Shown here piece after piece: positions 53,493-64,000 of a DNA stretch of 64,000 nucleotides (the first letter of the stretch is position 1; each line of letters begins with the position of its first letter). Below the pieces are notes generated by a model. It saw nothing but the letters and a program-made list of their open reading frames with translations. It was not told where the DNA came from and ran no database searches. Both the position numbers and the translations under genes were made by a program. The stretch is taken from NCBI GenBank assembly GCA_963693285.1, contig OY848924.1, positions 7,984,400-8,048,399 of the forward strand, read 5' to 3'. This stretch comes from Xestospongia muta (taxonomy: Eukaryota > Porifera > Demospongiae > Haplosclerida > Petrosiidae).

Positions 53493-54391
53493 ATGGCAGC
53501 TATTAAATGGTGGCAACAGTGGAGAAAAGCAGCTCAAATTGGTGAGACAGACCACTGACTACGATGTCTTTAATTCATACTGTAATTTTGTTAACTGATA
53601 AACACGAATGGGCATTAAATAGAATTTCATTAATCTTCTCAATTTTTCTCTTGTAGTATCTGTTAATATAAAATCAGCTTCTTCATTCTCTCAGAGACAA
53701 ACTGCTGAAGAAACTCATGCAAAAACAACAATGGTTTTGTGGAAAAGGATTGTGCGTTACCATAGATACTAATTATATGTAATTGTTTTCAATTAATTAG
53801 TCGTTATTTATTGCTATTCCTGGTGTCTCTTACCTTACTTGGAAGAACTTCATAGGTATATAATTGCACATTGTCATGACAACAAGCTCCTCCCACTCTT
53901 AGCTGTTGATGACCATCACGAAAAGAGAGAGTACATTCCATGGCCACACCTCCGAATTAGAAACAAAGTAAGAACAATATGTTATGATGTCATTATGACA
54001 TCAAACCTAATGATAGCCATTTCCATGGAAAGACAGTGACAAGACACTATTTCATAATCCACTTACTAATCCTGGACCAGACGAGGAAAAACAAGAATTT
54101 AGTGAAGTAAAAACACCAGTTAGTATATTTAGAGAACTCTCCTCGTAATTATAATCACTCCTATCTCATTTGTAGTCATTAATTAGCCAATTATGGCAGG
54201 AGTATCTCTTTGAAGATCCAGACGAAAGAGATCAAGATAGAGAAGCACATTTGGCTAGAATGCAGAAAAGGCACAAAGAATATCTAGCTAAAAAGAATCT
54301 TTCCGAGGGACCAATTCAACCATTGGATTTGATCAGTGAACAAAAAGTAACTCCAGTTAACAAAGTGGATACAATACGTAATACATTGTAA
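53493..54391 (+). CDS. COX6A: cytochrome c oxidase subunit 6A with a long C-terminal extension
   Basis: A nuclear-encoded inner-membrane subunit of respiratory complex IV. Exons 53493-53541, 53657-53751, 53801-53855, 53903-53967, 54017-54118 and 54176-54391 join in frame to 193 residues. The start MAAIKWWQQWRKAAQIVSVN is a plausible mitochondrial presequence. The membrane helix region is SLFIAIPGVSYLTWKNFI. The signature REYIPWPHLRIRNKPFPWKD is followed by KTLFHNPLTNPGPDEE; human COX6A has [28 protein letters not shown]. Ordinary COX6A ends there (about 110 residues). The last exon instead adds about 72 charged residues beginning SLISQLWQEYLFEDPDERD. The gene is divergent to polyhomeotic with about 520 bp between. 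Confidence 0.9.
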
Positions 54392-54490
54392 CATTATGTG
54401 GAGTGAGAAAAAGTCATCTATGAGAATTGATTTTTAATAGAAAGCTAGTACACACCATTAATAACAATTGTCAAAATGTTCAAATTAGTG

Positions 54491-55794
54491 TCACTTCTTT
54501 TTCATCAGATGAAAGTCACTAAAGTATTGTACGTTAGAATGAGTTGACCGCACCCATTACTCACCTTTCTCCAATACCAAGATGGGACAAATTCAGCATG
54601 AGTGTTTCAGCATTAAGATACACTCTATTTTGTGACTGAGCAATCTAGTACAATATATTACACATACTGTTCATATCACATTGGAGGAACATACCGTAGA
54701 AGCAATTTGTTGAGCTGCTCGGATCTTACGCAGTTTAAGAAACCCTGGGTTCTCAGTCATAGCCAATCCCAAGTACGAGGAGTCAAGGCTAATAATGATT
54801 AATTAATAACTACTTTGTGAGGAGGATATCATTTTTGCGGCTTCAGCTTCTCCTTCAGCTCTTACAACTTTTTCTTGTCTTTCTTGTTTTGCCTTTTCCA
54901 CTACAAATTGAGCTCTCTGTGCTTCTTGTTGAGCTGAAAGGAAACAAACATATTATACTAATGAACACTAACGACTTGGAACATACCCACTTGTTTAGCT
55001 TCTACAGCTGCAGTATATTCACGTCCAAAACTAAGATCTGTCTAATTGAATATATGGTTGTCATAGCAACTATCATACTATAGACTTACAATGGACACAT
55101 CATCAAGAATAATGTAGAAATCCTTAGCCCTTTCTGTCAAGTTTTGTCTGACTAACATACTAACCTAATAGAAAGAAAAATGAACACTTGGAGTATCATA
55201 GCAACTTACTTTAGCTCGTTGTGTGATGAGTTGGGAAGCATTGAATTGAGCGACGACAGATTTCAAAACCTACAGTAATTACTCAATTCTGTTGTCTGGC
55301 AATATAATGACTTACCTCATTACAGATGGAGGGTAGGACCCTGTCATCATAATCCAATCCAAGTTGACGATACAAATCAGGTAGGCCACCAATTTCTGGT
55401 CGATATAGAACTCGAAGTCCAATATTAACCATTTGTAGATCTTTGCTACCAGTGGGTGATGTCATCAGTTTAGGACGAGCACGTATCTCATAATATATAG
55501 GCCATTGAAACCAGGGTATTCTAACAAGAGAGAGAGTAATGATATTATTTTAAGAGTAAGAGTACCTAAAATGGAGTCCTTCCTCCTTCACATCTTGTTG
55601 TACACCACTAACCCTACTGAACACGACAGCACGATATCCACCTTCAACTGAGAGGAAGGGATTGAATAAACTATCTATTAATTCATAGTACCTGTGTAGA
55701 CTGATTTATAGAGACTGTAGCCTAATGCAGCAGCTATTCCTAAGAAAGTAGAGCCAGCAACAGCTCCTTTACCAACTTTAAAACGACCAGCCAT
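54491..55794 (-). CDS. PHB2: prohibitin-2
   Basis: An inner-mitochondrial-membrane ring-forming scaffold with PHB1, also a mitophagy receptor. The ATG at 55794 gives [20 protein letters not shown] and a membrane-anchoring segment ([14 protein letters not shown]). The SPFH domain includes [53 protein letters not shown] and [20 protein letters not shown]. The coiled-coil region has [20 protein letters not shown] and [15 protein letters not shown], and then [20 protein letters not shown] and [15 protein letters not shown]. The last exon (54491-54533 region) supplies [11 protein letters not shown], a Lys-rich tail like human PHB2. Splicing at the final donor GGAGAAAG/GTGAGT is needed to reach it. 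Confidence 0.94.
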
Positions 55795-55862
55795 AATATT
55801 CCACTGACACGACCACGTGTTTGCAAGAGTGGGTGGGGCTGAGTTGTTAAAAGCTATATAAT

Positions 55863-56222
55863 TGACCTGTCACGAAAAAATTTGCACCTTCAAAATTTTT
55901 GTCCTATTTACGACAAACGTTCTTTTGAAATTTTTTTGTCCTCTGTTTTAAGTTCTAAATATACTTTTATCATTAATCTTAGCAAAAAAAAGTGACTTGA
56001 ATTGTTTTGTCTAAAATATTTTATATCAAGACAAAATTATCTTGAGAAATCTTATCCTAGGATAAAAAAATTGTCCTAAGTTAAATTTTTTGTTAGTATT
56101 TTCTGATATTTCTTGCCCTAGAATAATATTACTTCATAAATTTTATCACCATTGGATAAAAATACATATAATTTTTATCCTAGGACAAAATTGCTATGAC
56201 AATGAGATAATTCTATTTACAT
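55863..56222. repeat. AT-rich tract with repeated TCCTAGGA and TTGTCC words
   Basis: A stretch between PHB2 5' and DPH5 3' ends with recurring motifs ATCCTAGGAT, TATCCTAGGACAAAATT, and forward/reverse TTTTTGTCCT words. It is about 80% A+T and self-complementary in parts. It looks like a degenerate repeat or AT-rich spacer; no coding exon is visible. Confidence 0.5.
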
Positions 56223-56225
56223 GTT

Positions 56226-57394
56226 TTATTCTTTTACAGCATTAGCTACAATATTTAACATTGTATTCTCTAAAGGATGAGTTTCTCCAATTATTACCAA
56301 AGAATGAAGGGGTCCACCTAAACTCCACCCACTAATATTACTTAATGAATCAACAGCAATCTTTTGATCAGGTGAACCAATTCGAGCCACACCCACACAT
56401 AATCTTTTAGCAGAAAGATCTAATAAGATAATAAAAATATACTAGTAAACAAATCTAATACTAACAATGGAAAGGTTGACCACTTTCTTCACGTTTCTTG
56501 ACCACTTGTAAAAGCTGTGATGCAGCCACACCCACTGTCATAAATCGAGGTGGTTCATACACCCTTTTACCTCTATACAACCTATTAATATTAATACTTC
56601 ACCTAGAGACATTACTTCATCATATGTTCTAGTGATAACTCCTTCACTTTAATATCTATAATGTAAAGATGGTCGAATATCTATTGTCAATATGCCAACC
56701 TAACAGACACAGAGTATGTAGTCCACGGGTTAAATTTTGTTCTATTTTGTCAGCAAAACTATCAGGTTGCCAGCTGTCAGTCCAATATGGCACAGAGACC
56801 GTCTCTCCAAAGCTATATAACTAAAATAATTATTAACATTGTACTTAGTACTTATGATTAGAACCTGTAAACCACAACAACCAATGGAGTTTATAATGGA
56901 GGCATTATGAACAATTTGATAGGGGATGTTCCTCTCATTAGCTCGTATAATCAAATCAGTGTGAGTTGTAGCACTGAATGACAGAAACACATTACCATAG
57001 CAAAAAGCTGTTGTCTCTTACCCTAATGGATCACCCACTACTAAGAAAGCAACATCCAGGGTATCAGCATTCTCCAGTATCTCATCTATGTAAAGAGATA
57101 GTATGAGTGTTAGTTTATTTGCTACTCATTAACCAGCATTTTGTTCAACTAATTCTCTATCAGCTATCATCAATGAGCGTCCATAATAGTCTTCCTAAGA
57201 ACGAGAGAGACATAAATTTGTTTATTTATTTTATCTGCAATATAATGATAAGGTTTTACCAATTGCTTCTGATCTACAGTTAATACTGACGTATACGCTT
57301 CCAAATACACTCTGTGAGCTCTTCTCACAATTTCTAATCCTCTTACAGTGATGTCTGTAGAGTCTCCAAGTCCTAAACCAACGAGGTACAGCAT
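56226..57394 (-). CDS. DPH5: diphthine methyl ester synthase
   Basis: A cytosolic SAM-dependent methyltransferase in diphthamide synthesis, which methylates the modified histidine of elongation factor 2. The ATG at 57394 gives [20 protein letters not shown], the glycine-rich SAM-binding start of the tetrapyrrole-methylase fold. It continues [97 protein letters not shown] and [20 protein letters not shown]. It ends near [20 protein letters not shown]. Length and motifs agree with eukaryotic DPH5. The 5' end abuts or overlaps the 5' region of the CILP-like gene on the other strand. Confidence 0.95.
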
Positions 57395-57539
57395 GGCTAA
57401 TAAATATTCATATTATTGATAATTATTTTTGTAGTTTTTTACTTCTCTTATTTTATCTGCAAGTACGACTCACTGTATCTGTAGATGGTAAGTCATTTAT
57501 GACACCAAGTATTGATAATATCTATAACTTATGTGCTAG

Positions 57540-59618
57540 ATTCATTGCAATCAGAAGTTATACAAGCTCAACCACACCCCCTCCCTCTTCCATTGTCCTG
57601 TAGTTTACCAAACTCCTCTCTGCCGGTAGGATTATATAATCATGGATTGTGTCCACGTACTCCTTGCCACACCCTCTCTGGACCATGTTCCAGAACTCAT
57701 GGCTGTTGCTTGGATGACTGGGAGAAAAAGAATCTTACCCTTCATTGCACTGGTCATGTCCGAACAAGGAATGTTACCATAGTAACCAAATGTCGATGCA
57801 TACCTTGTGATAAAGTACATACTATAGTCCGTGGTCAAGTCCTATCGTCTTTTGAGGGAAAACCTGTTATTTTAGCAGCTGTTCTACATCATGACGAGGT
57901 CACCACTCTCACTGACTCAGAAGGACAATTTGTCTTTGAAATTTTCACCTCACTTAAAGACACAACCACATCCATTTTATTTCATGAAGCAAACCATCAA
58001 CCATTACAAGTAAACATACCCATCACTTCAAACAATAACAACATTAATGTGTGGATGGAACATGTTGCCATGGTAACTGAAGTCACTAATCTGAACAGAA
58101 GTCGTATAATACGTCTTATAGGTAGTGGATCTCAGCTCCAAGCAATACTGAATATACCATCTTGTTCTTTTATTCTTCCACCGATGTCAACAGTGTATTC
58201 TGATGGTGGTTGTATACTTCATTCTCTGTACGGAGGATTACCTGACTTCACTAGTTCAGCTTTAAGAGAACCAATTTATAGAGATTCACATGGTGCTGAG
58301 TTTGCAATTTTCTCCTTAATCTTAGGTACATTATCAGTTCTCAGTGAACATGGTATTAGATTGACATTACAACCAGGGGTCTCCCTAACTCTTTCCATCT
58401 CTCTTACTACAAAAATGCCATTAGAAATGAAAGAAGTAGAAAAACTACATCTTTTTACGTTTTTTGATCAAAAAAATCGTTGGGTCGATCGTGGGAAGAT
58501 AGACTTTCGTAAGACAAGTAATGGCGTCCCTCTTGTGAGAGGATGGTATACAACAATCATTGATAGCAAATTAAAGAGCCTTCATCCTCTGTGGGCAATA
58601 GCTCAACCTGCAAGAGTTAGCTGTTATATACGTGTCAATATAACAAACCCAAACAAACGAGGACACCCTCATCATGTACGAGTTTACATGAATCAAACCA
58701 GTCATTCATTGGGTCATCCAACTGTGCACAGTCAGCTATTTTCTGTTGCCCCTGGCAACGTAATATGTCTACGAGCTGTTTGTAAGTTGGGAGGTAGTAT
58801 CCAGATACTTGATCATCATGGTCATCCTTATGTACCTTACCTTGCCAGAGTTGACCACGCCCTTTTATTTGGCGGTAAAGGTCGTCTCATGTTCTTTTGT
58901 AATTCTAAAGAAGATATCACTAGCTTTAACTCCACCCCTTTTTATCCATCCTATGATGACTGTATTAATGCTACTTTTTCCAATAAGGGTCAGTTTATCT
59001 TTAACCCTCCTCCTCCAAGTACTCACCCTCCACCTCCTTCTTTCCTCTCTCCTCACCCAATGACATCATTACGACATCATCGTTCTCACTATAAAGAGTG
59101 TTATATAAAAGTGGGAGTACTAGCTTGTGCTCTGGAAACCACCATTGATGTTAGGGTCAGTTCTCGAAGTCGTCTTGATAAAGGTCTGATGATATCAGAC
59201 ACTGTCTCCTTACCTACTGGACAAGATGAGTGTCAGGAAGACGTGATCCTTCATCCATTAGCTACATGTATACGGTATCCTTGTGGCCACACCCTCACTG
59301 TTTCCGCCCACAATCCTTCCTTAGACAATAGTCCTACCAACTGTCTGCCATGGACATTTGCAACAACTTTGTTACAAGTCTCACGTACCAATCCTCAATC
59401 ATTTGTTGTCAAGGTAACTGTTGCTATGGCTACACTAGTGACATTATCTTTTATTTTAGGATGACTCATCACTTCACAATTCATTAGCTGGACTCTATTC
59501 AGCTTTTACAGTTCATTTGGCTCACATGAGATGTCTGTCTGGTCGGCCAAAACAACCTTCTATCACTTTAGATAATTCAGTGGGTGTGGCTATTACATTT
59601 ACATGTCGAGCATATTAA
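57540..59618 (+). CDS. CILP-like secreted matrix protein, 5' end unresolved
   Basis: A large exon (57540-59413) and a last exon (59460-59618) encode a Cys-rich secreted-type protein resembling cartilage intermediate layer proteins. The N-terminal part has a Cys cluster (CPRTPCHTLSGPC...CCLDDWEKKNLTLHCTGH), then a carboxypeptidase-regulatory-like module (HTIVRGQVLSSFEGKPVILA; TLTDSEGQFVFEIFTS). The core contains MKEVEKLHLFTFFDQKNRWV and ARVSCYIRVNITNPNK, and the end is TCRAY. An upstream exon ending at 57487 reads FLLLLFYLQVRLTVSVD in frame, a good signal-peptide core. No in-frame ATG precedes it, so the true start is missing or in an undetected exon within the DPH5 region. A Pro-rich stretch (PPPPSTHPPPPS) sits near residue 490. 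Confidence 0.72.
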
Positions 59619-59769
59619 GTATATTAAATGTTACTATGGCAACCAATTTAATACATAAACAACTTAGTTAAAAATACAAACAATAAAATGATAGAATTAA
59701 CAATGTTCTACAAGTGATATTCGTCATCTGGTAGTCATGTGACACTGTATTATCAGATCATATGACTGG

Positions 59770-60504
<735 letters not shown>

Positions 60505-60567
60505 TGTGAATTGTTTGTAGGTGTGGTCATATATGTTTGGACACACCTCCTCATCATCTGCAGTAAC

Positions 60568-61244
60568 ATGGCTCTACAGCAACTTGTTGAAGGCGAGTGT
60601 GGTGGAGCTAATCCATTCGTTCAATGGACGTCACACTTCTCTCAGAGCAAACCCTTAGCTAATGTAATTTATAATTATTAATTAACTATATTGTTTTTAT
60701 CATTATTCAGGAATCATTAGGACATGATCGAGTTGCTGACATAGCATCAGTAATGTCCACACTATTGTAATTCTGTTTAATGTTTATCTTTTAGCATGGA
60801 CGTGGTGTTGTTAACGAGGAGGAGGAGTTAGTGAGAGAGTTTCTCGGAACCCATCCACCTCCTTTGGCAGTACCTCAGACCTTTAACATGAGGTCTCTAT
60901 TACGAGAACTTAACACAACAACACAAGAAGGTTATAAACTAGTTATTAAGTAATTATTAACTGGTTTATTCATTAGATCCCACATTGAAGGCTTGGGTAA
61001 ATGAATTTGGTCACCACGCCCACTTACATCATCATCACATTGGTATGTCCAATTGTCTCATTACATAATCATTGTGATGTTATCTTAATTAATATATTAA
61101 TATTAATTAATATATTAATATTTATTAATATATTAATATTAATTTAGGGGACAAAGCCGAAGAACAGTGGATATCAGAGTTCTCAACAACAGAACATGTT
61201 ACAAGTCAACAATGGTATAAATTTAGAGATAATAATAATAATAA

Positions 61245-61293
<49 letters not shown>

Positions 61294-63291
61294 ATTATAT
61301 TATAGGGTTGAGCAGTACAATGACCAACATGTACCTGAAGAAGAACAATGGTATTTGTGGTCAGGTGATTGTCATGTGATCTGTGATGTTATTATATATA
61401 GGGTTCAAGAGTTTCAACAAGATACACAAAACAAAGAAGGTGTGGCTAGAGTTGCTCGTGACATAACAGATACTATCACTGATCCAGAAATCCAAGCTAC
61501 AGAGGTGTCCATTTTATCCACTTATATATGTCTATTAATTTCCTCTTGTCCTTATATTAATATATTCATTTATCTATTCATCCATTTATTCTATCTATTC
61601 ATCCATTTATTCTGTCTATTCATCCATTTATTCTGTCTATTCATCCATTTATTCTTTATTCCTCCATTCATTTCCAGTTTATGGAGTTTATGAGAAAGTT
61701 AGGAAACAAAGAACTTTCATTAGAAAACAATGAAGTATATTTTGTTTGTATTATGTAATTGCTTTCTAACTCCACCCACAGATGAAAACCTCCACAGAGG
61801 CTAACCCATCATGGGTTGATGAGTATGAGAAGGATACAGAGAGAGAAGGTAATGGTGGATTTTGGGGGAGACTAGAACGACAGTGGGAGGAACTAATTCG
61901 AAATGAATCATCTCCTCAACCATGGTTATCTGAGTTTAAACAAAGTCAAGATTATAAGTGGGTGTGGTCTATTCTATAGTACTTTTATTGGTTTTTAGAT
62001 TTACAGAAGATAATCCAATGAAGAATGTGGAAAATCCTTTTGAAAAAGGATTAGAACGACTAAAACAAGGGGACCTTCCCACAGCTGTTCTACTCTTTGA
62101 GGTTGCTGTTCAACAAGAACCAGACAGTGTCGAAGCTTGGCAATATTTAGGGACAACACAAGCTGACAATGAACAAGAAATAGCTGCTATTACTGCATTA
62201 GAAAAGTACATATTGAATATTCATTCTTTGCCATCAATCTATTCCCTCCATTTTCTACGCTATATAGATGTCTGCAGTTAGATCCTGCTAATTTGCCTGC
62301 CATAATGGCATTAGCTGTTAGTTATACAAATGAGTCCCTACAATCAAAAGTATAATTATATTAATTTCATCAACGGTTACTTACTATTTGTATGTAGGCA
62401 TGTCAAACTTTGAGAAGATGGCTTCAAGTTAATCCGAAGTAAGTCAGCAGTGTTCATATTGAGGTGTATATAGTATGTAATATAGGTATGGATATCTTGT
62501 ACCTGATAAACCTAACATTCCTGAGAAACCTTTCATGCAATCTTTTATGTCACAGTATGTCATCATGTGTCCATTGATTTATTTATTTGTCCATTTTATC
62601 TGTCTATCTATCCATATCAGAGAAGAGCACAAAGAAGTCGTAGATCTTTATCTAAAAGCAGCACAGCTGTTTCCAGACATAATTGATTCAGATGTACAAG
62701 TATATCATATTTTTGACATATCAGTGGATACATTAAGTCTATTTTAGATTGGTCTTGGTATACTGTTCAATTTATCCAATGAATATGACAAAGCTGTCGA
62801 TTGTTTTACAGCTGCTCTTCAAGTTCGTCCTGATGATGCAATGTTATGGAATAAATTAGGAGCTACATTAGCTAATGGCAATAAAAGTGAAGAGGTAAGA
62901 GAAACAATGTCACTGATTTACTCGTTATGTAATACACAGGCCATACATGCATATAGACAAGCTTTACAACATACTCCAGGATTTACAAGAAGTCGATATA
63001 ATTTAGGAATTAGCTGTATCAATTTAGGTGCTCACAGGTAATTCTGTTACCTCACTCACTTATGACCACACCTTCTTGTCTTTTAGGGAAGCTGTCGAAC
63101 ATTTTTTAACTGCTTTAGACCTCCAACGTCAAGCTGACACACCCCCTGGAACAAAGATACAAATGTCCGAAGGAATATGGTCAACTCTTCGATTAGCTTT
63201 GCTATATTTGGGAAGGCATGATATATTAAATTATGTGGATCAAAGAGATATAGATAAATTACTTCAAGAATTTAAAGTATCACATTTATAA
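60568..63291 (+). CDS. PEX5: peroxisomal targeting signal 1 receptor PEX5
   Basis: A shuttling import receptor for peroxisomal matrix proteins. The ATG at 60568 gives [20 protein letters not shown], which keeps the conserved ECGGANP with the Cys used for thioester monoubiquitination. The N-terminal half has WxxxF/Y peptides for PEX13/14 binding (WVNEF, WISEF, WVEQY, WVDEY, WLSEF). The C-terminal half has seven TPR repeats that bind the SKL signal, for example [60 protein letters not shown] and [20 protein letters not shown]. It ends EFKVSHL. Introns hold (TTA)n, ATTAATAT palindromes and TCTATTCATCCATTTAT arrays. Confidence 0.95.
61080..61145. repeat. TTAATATATTAATATT palindromic tract in a PEX5 intron
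   Basis: Pure A/T sequence of TTAATATATTAATATTAA units, self-complementary and cruciform-prone, followed by the next PEX5 exon. Confidence 0.9.
61222..61292. repeat. (AAT)n/(TTA)n microsatellite in a PEX5 intron
   Basis: About 70 bp: AATAATAAT changes to TTATTATTATTA, making a weak hairpin. Translated frames are Ile runs and not coding. Confidence 0.92.
61565..61665. repeat. TCTATTCATCCATTTATTC array in a PEX5 intron
   Basis: About four copies of a 19-20-bp unit (CATCCATTTATTCTGTCTAT). Same general class as the CATC/CATT arrays elsewhere. Confidence 0.88.
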
Positions 63292-63370
63292 TTTGTCAAT
63301 TCTAATTGCTAAAAGAAAATTGTGTCGGAGAGAATATTACAAATGGAAATACATATATAACAGGAAGTCT

Positions 63371-63926
63371 TTACAAAATTCTTCTAAACCATGACAATGT
63401 AGGTGTTTTTGATGTTTCATGATGATGTAATGATGACATCATATCATGAATAGTTCCACCCTCTTCTTCCCATTCCATAAGTTCATCCTTTTCAAATTCT
63501 GCTGCAATTTGATTGGTTGTCAGTGCTGAAACAGTTGTCATGGTAACATCCAGTGAGTGTCGATGACTTAATTTTGATGGCCACAGTAATTGATTAGTTA
63601 ATGAAGGAGTTGAAACATTTAATGAATTATTAATGAAATTATTTAATTTCTCAACATCATATAGCCACGATTGATTGGAAGGTACTAAGAGAAAGAGAAA
63701 TACCATAACAAGCTACGTCACTATAATCAGAAACGCTTCATAAATTGAAGTGTGGGAGACATCTACTAATCTTACACTTTAATATTAACTCGTATTATTA
63801 CAAAGTACAAAGTAGAAATATGATATGCAAAAATTACCTTGTCTGGCTATACGTCCGATATTTAAATCACTAAGTTTATTTATTACGTCATTAACATCCT
63901 GTGACGACACGTCTTGTCTCCTAACA
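63371..63926 (-). CDS. 3' end of an unrecognised gene
   Basis: Two exons are visible, 63838-63926 and 63371-63684, and the gene continues beyond the window. They join in frame as VRRQDVSSQDVNDVINKLSD, then LNIGRIARQV and PSNQSWLYDVEKLNNFINNS, ending LSWFRRIL at the stop (63371). The first exon looks helical. The rest is Ser/Thr- and His-rich with an acidic patch (EFEKDELMEWEEEGG). No domain or orthologue was recognised. It is convergent with PEX5, with only about 80 bp between stop codons. Confidence 0.6.
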
Positions 63927-64000
63927 CTGTAATAACAAGTAATTAGAGTAATTATTACTATCCATTATTCTATTACTTTTTACACGTTTTAAATAGTTTG

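Noticed and set aside
58809..59063. 84-residue plus-strand open frame in the CILP-like exon
   Set aside because: It is a +1 frame shadow of the long coding exon.

Overview
The window is nuclear DNA from an animal. It is AT-rich and packed with intron-containing genes. Almost every predicted product is a recognisable metazoan orthologue: FOXL2, dystrobrevin, polyhomeotic, cation-dependent mannose-6-phosphate receptor, UBE4B, PEX5, PDE6D, prohibitin-2 and others. Introns are tiny (mostly about 45-60 bp), intergenic gaps are short and divergent gene pairs are common. This matches a demosponge such as Amphimedon queenslandica. The species call is an inference; no ribosomal or mitochondrial marker is present. 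All exon structures below were read by hand from GT/AG junctions and reading-frame continuity.

Layout. 1-6.2 kb: leucine-rich-repeat protein (-), cytidine deaminase (-), mitofusin (+), intronless FOXL2 (+). 6.9-10.1 kb: OTUD3 deubiquitinase (-), ATP10 mitochondrial assembly factor (-). 10.2-16.9 kb: NOC2L (+), with a 2.3-kb intron holding a 60-bp satellite. 17-25.2 kb: ARMC3, AGTRAP-like, M6PR and LRRC23 (all -). 25.3-34 kb: TBC1D24 (+), TTLL10 (-), a CDCA3-like protein (+), RMND5 (+). RMND5 has a 2.4-kb intron holding a small unit bounded by inverted repeats with two inward TATA boxes. 35.5-42.9 kb: dystrobrevin (-) and MED18 (-). 43-51.1 kb: UBE4B (+) and a six-finger zinc-finger protein with a SNAG-like start (+). 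51.3-60.5 kb: compact polyhomeotic (-), COX6A with a long C-terminal extension (+), prohibitin-2 (-), DPH5 (-), CILP-like protein (+), PDE6D (-). 60.5-64 kb: PEX5 (+) and the 3' end of an unrecognised gene (-).

Functional themes. The genes are not an operon or a single pathway, but three groups recur: ciliary/axonemal proteins (ARMC3, LRRC23, TTLL10, PDE6D), mitochondrial proteins (mitofusin, ATP10, COX6A, PHB2) and ubiquitin enzymes (OTUD3, RMND5, UBE4B). Many neighbours are head-to-head with start codons 49-190 bp apart, implying shared promoters.

The most unusual signal is non-coding. A small vocabulary of short near-palindromic words recurs in unrelated introns. The word TCATGTGA appears in tandem or at exact 11-bp spacing in introns of at least eight genes, and TGATGTCA shows the same 11-bp pairing at five sites. 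X-box-like words related to GTTGCCATGGCAAC and GGGTGTGG boxes are also frequent. Other points of interest are the inverted-repeat unit inside RMND5 and a 60-bp satellite family shared between a NOC2L and a UBE4B intron.
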